Below are positions 7,201-14,004 of a stretch of DNA of 34,284 bases, piece by piece. This DNA comes from Verrucomicrobiota bacterium (GTDB lineage Bacteria > Verrucomicrobiota > Verrucomicrobiia > Limisphaerales > UBA8199). Both the position numbers and the translations under genes were made by a program. The notes under the pieces are model-generated. The model saw only the letters and a program-made list of their open reading frames with translations. It was not told where the DNA came from and made no database searches. The DNA lies in NCBI GenBank assembly GCA_012517205.1, contig JAAYVL010000180.1, forward strand, positions 1-34,284. The letters are read 5' to 3'. Each line of letters opens with the position of its first letter. Position 1 is the stretch's first letter.

Positions 7201-9051
7201 ATGACGAAACTCAATCGAAGGCAGCCACCGATGCGGCGGGTGCTGGCGCTGGATGCCGGCAGCCGCTGCATCAAGTTGTTGCTGGCCGAAAGCGACTTTG
7301 GCCGCCTGCGGATTCTCAAGGAGGAACTGGTTGACTTGCAGGCCGAGGGCCTCGTTGCGGCGGAAGAACTCCAGACGCACTTGCAAGCCACCCTGGAAGA
7401 ATGGGGGCGGCCGCCGCTGGCGTTGATCCTGCCGCAGCACGCCTCTGTTTCCCAAGTCATTGACCTGCCGCTGGCGCCGGAGAGCGAAGTAGCCAGGTTG
7501 ATCCAGGACGAAACGGTCAAGCTGAGTGGCGTGAGCGAAAGCCGGATCGTCTATGACTTTGTCCGCACCGACACCGCCGCCCAGGGACGCCAGCAGTTCT
7601 GGGTGACATGGGCGAAGGAGGGGGATATTCGCGATCGCATTGCGCGGTTAGGGGTCGAACAGGAGGATCTGTGCGAGGTCACTACGACTGCTAATGCCCT
7701 GATCGCCGCTTATCGCCTGGCCAATGCGCAGTCATCCCGTGCCATTTTGGTGCATTTGGGCGCTCAGACCACCGTCCTGGTTATTCTCCTGGCGGGTCAG
7801 GGCGTCTTTGCCACCAGCTTCCAGATGGGAGGAGATTTCTTCACTCGCTCCCTCGCGCGGCTGCGAAGTTGTCCTGAAGAGACCGCGGAAACCCAGAAAC
7901 GCACCCAGGATGTCCTGAACGGCCCGGATGCGTGTTCGGACTTTGCCGGGGTGGTGGATGGCTGGGTGGCGGAATTGAAGCGGCAACTGAATGAGTGGTT
8001 CGAACACAATGCCGAACTCGCGCCGGACGCCGCCGCGTTTGAATTGGTCGCCTGTGGCGGAGGATTCAGCCAACCGGGGCTACTCGAATATCTAAGAGCG
8101 CGGGCCGGGATGGACTTCCAGCTTTGGCCCCAGGACACTCAATTCGAAACGGTGCAGCCCTCGAAGCAATTTGAGGTTGCTTTTGGCGCTGCACTTCAGG
8201 CGCTGGGTTATAGCACACAACCCGTTTCCTTGCTGCCCGAAGATTATCGCCTTGCCTGGCGGAAGCGTCAAAGCCGGCAACGACTGGAAGTGGCGAGCTT
8301 GGGTTTGGTCGTGCTTTGCCTGCTGGCTTTTGCGTTCGGCACCTGGCGTCAGACTTCGATTATAGACCAAAAACGAGCACTATTAGGCAAACTTCAATGC
8401 GCTCGTGGAGCGGTGGAAGCCAACAATGCGCTGACCGCCGAATTATACCGGGATTACGAAAGCTTCCGCCCGATGTTTGCCTGCCAACAGAACACACTCG
8501 ATACGCTGAAGACATTGACTCTGCTTCAACAGACTCGCAGCAACCGCAGCTTCTGGTACGTGCTGTTTGCTGATCAGCAGAGCTACTTCAACCAGCCTGC
8601 CGGACTTTCCTTGACCAATACGCTGTCCGCTACCAATGTATTTGCGACGATAGCTGGCCACGGCAAGAGCCCAGGCGGCGCGACGCTGGAGCGATCGGCA
8701 TCCGCGGGAACTTCGACAAACCTTTCACCAGCCAAGCCTGGCTTTATTGCCGAGCTCTGTATTCCTGACGGCGGCGATGAAGCGCGCCGGGTGCGGCGAG
8801 AATTAGTGGATGAGCTGAAACAGCAGCGGCTATTCTCGAAAGTGGATTTGCTCTCGGATGATTTGCGCCGGAACCTGGCCGAGTCCAAGGTGGTTATCTC
8901 GGATCGGAACATTGTGTTGGCGTTGGACTTTGCGGCTACGGAGTTCCAGCAGCCGTTGCCGCCTCGAAAACCTCCGCCGAGTTTGCCGGCACGGGCAGTC
9001 GGTGGGCGCGCGCTGCAAAATGGGGACAATCTCCATCCAATTGCGCCGTGA
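7201..9051 (+). CDS. PilM-PilN fusion pilus assembly protein
   Basis: PilM is a cytoplasmic actin-fold protein that binds the N-terminal peptide of the inner-membrane protein PilN; together they form the pilus alignment complex. Here one 616-residue chain appears to carry both. Residues about 12-335 look like PilM: VLALDAGSRCIKLLLAE (phosphate-1 loop), AILVHLGAQTTVLVILLAG (phosphate-2 loop) and LVACGGGFSQPGLLEYL (adenosine motif). Residues 343-350 (SLLPEDYR) resemble the conserved PilN N-terminal NLLP-x-x-x-R peptide. A basic stretch and a transmembrane helix (about 364-381) follow, then a periplasmic domain with a coiled-coil start and a low-complexity linker near 490-520. An internal ATG at 7231 is an alternative start. 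The stop overlaps the next start by 4 bases. Akkermansia Amuc_1101 is a PilM-fold relative as I recall. Confidence 0.8.
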   Translation: MTKLNRRQPPMRRVLALDAGSRCIKLLLAESDFGRLRILKEELVDLQAEGLVAAEELQTHLQATLEEWGRPPLALILPQHASVSQVIDLPLAPESEVARLIQDETVKLSGVSESRIVYDFVRTDTAAQGRQQFWVTWAKEGDIRDRIARLGVEQEDLCEVTTTANALIAAYRLANAQSSRAILVHLGAQTTVLVILLAGQGVFATSFQMGGDFFTRSLARLRSCPEETAETQKRTQDVLNGPDACSDFAGVVDGWVAELKRQLNEWFEHNAELAPDAAAFELVACGGGFSQPGLLEYLRARAGMDFQLWPQDTQFETVQPSKQFEVAFGAALQALGYSTQPVSLLPEDYRLAWRKRQSRQRLEVASLGLVVLCLLAFAFGTWRQTSIIDQKRALLGKLQCARGAVEANNALTAELYRDYESFRPMFACQQNTLDTLKTLTLLQQTRSNRSFWYVLFADQQSYFNQPAGLSLTNTLSATNVFATIAGHGKSPGGATLERSASAGTSTNLSPAKPGFIAELCIPDGGDEARRVRRELVDELKQQRLFSKVDLLSDDLRRNLAESKVVISDRNIVLALDFAATEFQQPLPPRKPPPSLPARAVGGRALQNGDNLHPIAP

Positions 9052-9869
9052 GAATTCCCTTTAAAGAATATCAACGGCGGGCGGTCATCCCCGTAGCCGG
9101 GTTAGTGCTGGCAGGCTATTATCTGTTCTTCATGCGGCCGCTGGCGCAGCGGGCGGAGAACCTGGAGAAGCCACTCCAGGAAGCTTGGCATCAACTCCTG
9201 GTTTCACTGGATCAGACTAATGCAAAGACTGTGGATTTTCGGCATATCACCAACCAACTCAGCGAAACCCGCCAAGCCCTGCAGGTGTTGGACAACGCTC
9301 GGCAACAGGCCATTGGCCGTCTGCAACTCGCCCCGCTCGTCCGTGCCCGGATCCAGAATGACTTTCAGCTTGTTGACTATGAAAACGAACGCGGCAAACA
9401 ACTGGAAGACTTGAGCAAACTGGCCAAGCAGCAGAAGGTAACGATCGCGCCAGCCGTCTTCGGAGGGTTTCCTGAACATACTGCCGACGTCAAACAACCG
9501 GCGTTGCTCTGGGCCGCTCTGGCACTCACCGACGGGCTGCTTCGGACGGCGATTCAATGCCAGCTCACGGCGATTCATTCGCTTGGGGTAACGCCGGTGC
9601 TGACGAATGCGGCCCCCACCAATAGCTTTGAACGACTGGTCGCAATGCCTGTGCAGATCGAGTTCACCAGTTCGGCAGCCAACGCGGGGACTTTCCTCCA
9701 ATGCCTGCCCTTGCGGGCAGAAGAAATCCAGGCAGCGGGCTTGCTCAAGGCTCCGGTGGAAAAGCCGGTGTTATTCATTGATCGGCTCTTGGTACAAAAA
9801 CAATCGCCGGAGAAACCAGACGACGTGCATGTGTGGTTGCGGGTAGTCGGGCTGGTATTGCGGGAGTAG
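9048..9869 (+). CDS. PilO-like inner-membrane protein, Amuc_1100-type
   Basis: PilO-type proteins pair with PilN in the inner membrane and link the motor to the secretin. The 273-residue product has a short basic cytoplasmic tip, one transmembrane helix (about 12-29), a long coiled-coil segment (about 31-125), and an alpha/beta periplasmic domain. The segment MPVQIEF and the closing strand VHVWLRVVGLVL resemble the C-terminal domain of Akkermansia Amuc_1100, as I recall that sequence. The start is GTG at 9048, embedded in the stop of the preceding gene (GTGA overlap), which implies translational coupling. Divergence is high, so assignment rests on architecture and position as well as these short matches. 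Confidence 0.65.
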   Translation: MRIPFKEYQRRAVIPVAGLVLAGYYLFFMRPLAQRAENLEKPLQEAWHQLLVSLDQTNAKTVDFRHITNQLSETRQALQVLDNARQQAIGRLQLAPLVRARIQNDFQLVDYENERGKQLEDLSKLAKQQKVTIAPAVFGGFPEHTADVKQPALLWAALALTDGLLRTAIQCQLTAIHSLGVTPVLTNAAPTNSFERLVAMPVQIEFTSSAANAGTFLQCLPLRAEEIQAAGLLKAPVEKPVLFIDRLLVQKQSPEKPDDVHVWLRVVGLVLRE

Positions 9870-9876
9870 AGCAGCC

Positions 9877-10395
9877 ATGCCGCCTGTCGTGAAACAAGCC
9901 TTGAGAAGCCGCTGGTTCGCCGCTTGCGCTCATGTGGGTTTGTGGCTGCTGCTGATCCTGGCGCTGGTCAACCTCGGCGGCCAGGCTCCGGAACTGCATG
10001 ACACTGATGCCGTCACCACCCCGCTTCAGGATACCGTACCGGTCGCAGGGTTGGTCAACCTGTTTTCGCCGGAAGCCGAACCAGGCCCGCTCAATGTTAC
10101 AAACACACTGAATCCGTTCTTCACGCGCCACTTTATTCCGAAAGCTGTGCCGCCGCCCACCACCCGGAAAATCGAGGTGACCTACCTCGGTTTTTACCAG
10201 ACCGGCAACGATCCCAAACGTACGCTTTTTAAATTGGGAGCGGCATACCAGGTGGCACCCATCGGTGCTCGCATTGCCACCAACCTCCTCATAGCTGAGG
10301 CTACCATGCAGGCCATGACCTTGACGAACCTGGCGGCGCAGACCAACATTTTGCCCTTGAACGTGAAGAAAGAACTCGAGGTTCCCATCCAATGA
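9877..10395 (+). CDS. PilP/GspC-like inner-membrane to secretin connector
   Basis: This 172-residue protein has a single N-terminal transmembrane helix (about 17-35, HVGLWLLLILALVNLGG), a proline-rich flexible periplasmic linker, the segment NPFFTRHF, and a small beta domain (about 92-160, IEVTYLGFYQTGNDPKRTLFKLG) of the kind found in PilP and the GspC homology region, which contact the secretin N0 domain. It lies 7 bases after the PilO-like gene, and its stop overlaps the start of the ATPase gene (ATGA). Sequence similarity to named families is weak; position and architecture carry the call. Its last residues show no PDZ domain, so it is closer to PilP than to full GspC. Confidence 0.6.
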   Translation: MPPVVKQALRSRWFAACAHVGLWLLLILALVNLGGQAPELHDTDAVTTPLQDTVPVAGLVNLFSPEAEPGPLNVTNTLNPFFTRHFIPKAVPPPTTRKIEVTYLGFYQTGNDPKRTLFKLGAAYQVAPIGARIATNLLIAEATMQAMTLTNLAAQTNILPLNVKKELEVPIQ

Positions 10396-12140
10396 GCCAG
10401 AATCCGGACAGCGGCCCCAAAGAAGCTGGCGATCTCCTGCTGGAGCAGGGCAAGCTTACGGAAGCGCAGCTTGAGCAGGTTCGACGCCGCCAGCGGCGGC
10501 TCAATTTGCCACAGCACCGGGCGATTGTGGACCTGAACTTCGCTTCCGAAGAGGACACTTGGCGCGCGCTGGCCGCCGTCAGGCATTTGGAGTTTGTGGA
10601 CCCCTTTGCGTTGGGCCTCAAGCGCGACATCCTCGAATTGGTGCCCATCAAACTCATTTTTCACTACCATCTGCTGCCGGTGCGCCTCGAGGAGGATTGC
10701 CTGACCCTTGCCTTCAGCGAGCCGCCAACCCAAATCGAACAGGGCAACTTGCGTCTCCTGTTGAGCAAACGCTTCAAGATTGCGCTCGCCACCCCCAGTT
10801 CGATCCATGCCGTTATTAAAAAGAACTTCGGTCTTGGTGCCGAGACTATCCAGAAACTGCGTGAAGATCGAGGTGGCGCGGAGATCAGCCAGGAGATTAC
10901 CTTTGATCTGCAAGGCAAGGAAACTGACTCGGCGATCGAAGCCACCGTCTCGGCCTTTGTGGACCAAATCCTCCAGGAGGCGCTCCGGCTCAAGGCTACC
11001 GACATTCACCTTGAACCCTACGCCAATTCCGTCCGCCTGCGCTATCGCGTGGACGGCATTCTGGAGACCGTGCCGGTGCCAGCCGATATGCGGCAATTGC
11101 AACCGGCGGTAGTGTCACGGCTCAAGATCATGGCCGGGCTTAATATCGCAGAGAAACGCCTGCCCCACGATGGGCGCATAGCGATGAAGACGGGGCAGGA
11201 AGAATACGACTTGCGCGTCTCGATTATGCCCGCCAAATACGGGGAAGCGGTCTGTCTGCGGATTCTCGGGCGGCAGAACCTGTTCCTGGATCTAAGTCAT
11301 CTCGGCATGGAACCGAGCCAGGAAGCCGTGCTGGCCCAGTTGACGCAGTTGCCGCAGGGTATGGTGTTGCTGACCGGCCCCACCGGCAGCGGCAAGACAA
11401 CCACCCTGTACGCCGCGCTGGCGCAGGCCAACGATGAAGGCCGCAAGATCATCACCTTCGAGGACCCCATCGAATACCAACTCGAAGGCACCGTTCAAAT
11501 CCAGGTTCGCGAACAGATCGGCCTGACCTTTGCCGCCGGGTTGCGTTCGGTCTTGCGCCACGACCCGGACGTGGTGCTTGTGGGTGAGATTCGTGATTTC
11601 GAGACCGCCGAAATTGCCGTCCGCGCCGCCCAGACCGGCCATCTGGTTTTCTCAACGCTGCACACCAACGACAGTGTCAGCGCTGTCACGCGCCTGCTGG
11701 AGATGCGCATCGAACCATATTTGATCGCCTCTTCGCTGGTATGCAGCATTGCGCAACGACTGGCGCGGCGCATCTGCCGTCACTGCAGCGAGGAAGACCA
11801 TTCCATCGCGGACGCCACGCGCAAGGAAATGGCCACCGCCCTTTCCCTGCCTGCCAGCGAAGTTAAAGCCTGGAAAGGCCGCGGCTGTGTCGAGTGCAAC
11901 CACAAGGGCCACCGGGGCCGCGTGGCCATCTACGAGTTTTTCCTCCTCAACGAAGCTATTATGGACCTTATTCAGCCCGGCTTGCGAACCGGGGAACTCC
12001 GCAAAGCTGCGCGGGAACTCGGCTGGCGCTCTCTGCGCGAAATGGCCTGGCGCAAGGTGCAGGAGGGGCTGATTCCGATTTCCGAGCAGGAGCGGTGGAC
12101 CCGCGTGATAGATCCCGCCGCGCTATTGCCTAAAGCGTAA
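10392..12140 (+). CDS. GspE/PilB-family assembly ATPase
   Basis: This is the cytoplasmic hexameric ATPase that powers pilus or pseudopilus assembly. The 582-residue protein starts with an MshEN/GspE N-terminal domain (about 10-140, GDLLLEQGKLTEAQLEQV), then an N2 domain containing SAFVDQILQEALRLKATDIHLEP. The motor has Walker A GPTGSGKTT (329-337), an aspartate box (ITFEDPIEYQL), Walker B VVLVGEIRD (about 395-403) and a histidine box (TGHLVFSTLHTND). Two CxxC pairs (Cys462/465 and Cys499/502) form the zinc site of extension ATPases, which separates it from PilT-type retraction motors. It is the last gene of the operon; no pilC/gspF platform gene follows. The start ATG overlaps the preceding stop. 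Confidence 0.95.
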   Translation: MSQNPDSGPKEAGDLLLEQGKLTEAQLEQVRRRQRRLNLPQHRAIVDLNFASEEDTWRALAAVRHLEFVDPFALGLKRDILELVPIKLIFHYHLLPVRLEEDCLTLAFSEPPTQIEQGNLRLLLSKRFKIALATPSSIHAVIKKNFGLGAETIQKLREDRGGAEISQEITFDLQGKETDSAIEATVSAFVDQILQEALRLKATDIHLEPYANSVRLRYRVDGILETVPVPADMRQLQPAVVSRLKIMAGLNIAEKRLPHDGRIAMKTGQEEYDLRVSIMPAKYGEAVCLRILGRQNLFLDLSHLGMEPSQEAVLAQLTQLPQGMVLLTGPTGSGKTTTLYAALAQANDEGRKIITFEDPIEYQLEGTVQIQVREQIGLTFAAGLRSVLRHDPDVVLVGEIRDFETAEIAVRAAQTGHLVFSTLHTNDSVSAVTRLLEMRIEPYLIASSLVCSIAQRLARRICRHCSEEDHSIADATRKEMATALSLPASEVKAWKGRGCVECNHKGHRGRVAIYEFFLLNEAIMDLIQPGLRTGELRKAARELGWRSLREMAWRKVQEGLIPISEQERWTRVIDPAALLPKA

Positions 12141-12169
12141 AGCCGCGAGGGGGGACAATATGCGCCGGA

Positions 12170-12439
12170 TCAAGCCTTGACCGCCGGCGCTTCCTTCTTC
12201 CAGGTGCGCTTAGGGGCTTTGACGATGAGGCCCTTCTTAATTGCCTTGGCGGAAACGCGCATATAACGCACCTCGCCATCCACCACGGCTTTGACCCGCT
12301 GCAAATTCGGCATGAACCGGCGTTTAGTAATAGCCGTAACATGCGTGCCAATGCCGCCACTCTTCTTCGATTTGCCGCTGCGCCAAATGATGCTGCCCTT
12401 GATGGGGCGCTTGCCGGTCAATTCACAAATTCTCGCCAT
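12170..12439 (-). CDS. rpmB: 50S ribosomal protein bL28
   Basis: bL28 is a small basic protein of the large ribosomal subunit. The 89-residue product shows the family opening ARICELTGKRP, the central KRRFMPNLQ motif with VKAVVDGEVRYMRVSAKAIKKG, and a lysine-rich end. Only one cysteine (residue 5) remains, so the zinc-binding four-cysteine set of C+ versions is absent. A good ribosome-binding site (AGAGGA) lies 6-7 bases before the ATG, unusually clear for this window. The gene is convergent with the GspE-like gene, with only 29 bases between. Confidence 0.96.
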   Translation of the reverse strand: MARICELTGKRPIKGSIIWRSGKSKKSGGIGTHVTAITKRRFMPNLQRVKAVVDGEVRYMRVSAKAIKKGLIVKAPKRTWKKEAPAVKA

Positions 12440-12711
12440 ACAATTCCTCTTAAAATATCAACTGTCCGGCATATTAGCAGGCTTCCGCCGCTCTGCAAGC
12501 AGTATCGACAGCAGAAGGCAAAAGAACGGCTCCCCGGTTTGAGGCAATATCCCAAAGAAGCAGGGAGCGGAGGCCCGGTTTTTGTTATCTCGAAAACAAA
12601 CCGCACACGGGTTTTCAACCTCCGAAAAGCACCGCCCGCCGGAGCCGGGCTAGCCCAAACGGGAACTCATCCCACCCTTATGTCCCGCCCAGAGACTTCG
12701 TTGGCCGTGGA

Positions 12712-13890
12712 TTATTTGAAGGCCTGCTTCAGGTCGGCGATCAGATCTTCGGCGTCCTCAATGCCGACCGAATAGCGGATTAAGCCTTCAGGGATGCCCA
12801 TTGCCTTGCGCTCAGCCGGCGTGCATTCGACATGGCTGGAGGTAGCGGGCGGCCCGGCGATGGTTTCGACGGCTCCCAGGTTGGCGGCCAAGTGCGCATA
12901 TTGCAGCCGGGGGAGGAAGGCGCGGACGGCTTTGAAGCCGCCTTTGAGCATGAAACTCAGCACACCGCCGAAACCGCGCATCTGACGCCGGGCAATATCA
13001 TGCTGTGGATGCGAAGGCAGCCCGGGATAAAAAACCTGGTTCACCTGTGGTTGAGTTGCCAGGAACCGGGCAATTTGCAAGGCGCTTTCGTTTTGTTGGC
13101 TGATGCGCAGGTGCAGGGTCTTCATTCCCCGCAGCAGGAGGTAGGCGGCCATCGGGTCGAGCGCCGCGCCGGTGATTTCACGGTGATGGTGGATCGCGCG
13201 GACCAGTTTCGCCGGTCCGCACACAACGCCTCCCAGAGCATCGGCGTGGCCGCCCAGGAACTTGGTTGCGCTGTGCAAAACGAGATCCACCCCCAACGCC
13301 AGCGGGGTTTGGTTGAGCGGCGTGGCAAAGGTGTTGTCGGCCACCACGGTGGCGCCGACTTTATGCGCGGCCCGCGCCAGGCGCGCCAGGTCCATCACTT
13401 TGAGGGTGGGGTTGGTCGGCGTTTCCAGATAGAGCACGCGGCAGCCTTTCGCCACCTCAGCCTCAATAGCTCGATGATCCGTGGTGTCGCACAGCCGGAC
13501 TTCAATCTGATAGCGAGGAAGGAAGTCCAGGAACAGCCGGTTGGTGCCACCGTAGCTGTCCTTGACCGAGACCAGGCGGTCCCCAGGCGCCAACAGAGTG
13601 AACAGGGTGTTGCTGATGGCAGCCATGCCGGAGGCAAAGCTGGTGGCGGCTTCGGCCCCCTCCAGTTGGCGCACTTTGTTTTCGAAGGCGGCGACCGTCG
13701 GGTTGGTATTCCGGCTGTAAATATGGCCGGGGCGACGCCCCCGCGCGGCGGCCAGCCATTCATCCACGTTCGCATAGCCAAAGGCGACGCTGTGCGCGAC
13801 CGGCACCTGCGTGGCTCCCCACCAAGCATCTTTCTTTTCTCCCGCCCATACGGCCAGGGTGCCGGGGCGAGGCTGACGTTGAGTTGCCAT
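12712..13890 (-). CDS. Cystathionine gamma-synthase/lyase family PLP enzyme
   Basis: This enzyme of the Cys/Met metabolism PLP family (MetB/MetC/MetY/MetZ/CGL group) catalyses trans-sulfuration or direct sulfhydrylation in the cytoplasm. The 392-residue product has the full set of family features: YSRNTNPTVAAFE (phosphate-binding Tyr and Arg from the neighbouring subunit), SFASGMAAI, the ETPTNP motif, VADNTFATPLNQTPLALG, the Schiff-base lysine Lys210 in HSATKFLGGH, and a C-terminal SSHVECTPAERKAMGIPEGLIRYSVGIED block. Synthase, lyase and sulfhydrylase cannot be told apart by eye. It stands alone, without met neighbours, and no SAM riboswitch was recognised in the 114 bases upstream. Confidence 0.92.
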   Translation of the reverse strand: MATQRQPRPGTLAVWAGEKKDAWWGATQVPVAHSVAFGYANVDEWLAAARGRRPGHIYSRNTNPTVAAFENKVRQLEGAEAATSFASGMAAISNTLFTLLAPGDRLVSVKDSYGGTNRLFLDFLPRYQIEVRLCDTTDHRAIEAEVAKGCRVLYLETPTNPTLKVMDLARLARAAHKVGATVVADNTFATPLNQTPLALGVDLVLHSATKFLGGHADALGGVVCGPAKLVRAIHHHREITGAALDPMAAYLLLRGMKTLHLRISQQNESALQIARFLATQPQVNQVFYPGLPSHPQHDIARRQMRGFGGVLSFMLKGGFKAVRAFLPRLQYAHLAANLGAVETIAGPPATSSHVECTPAERKAMGIPEGLIRYSVGIEDAEDLIADLKQAFK

Positions 13891-14004
13891 GCTTCAGTAG
13901 ATACCATGCGCGAGGGGCACGTGCAACCTGGCATTCGCGGGCAGCGGTCGGTGGCGGGCGAGTTTGCGCTCCGCTATCGCGTGGCCGTGAGTTGCCCCGA
14001 GGGC

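Noticed and set aside
13891-14004. Search for a SAM riboswitch ahead of the trans-sulfuration gene
   Set aside because: The gap is only 114 bases and shows no SAM-I or SAM-II core that I can recognise.
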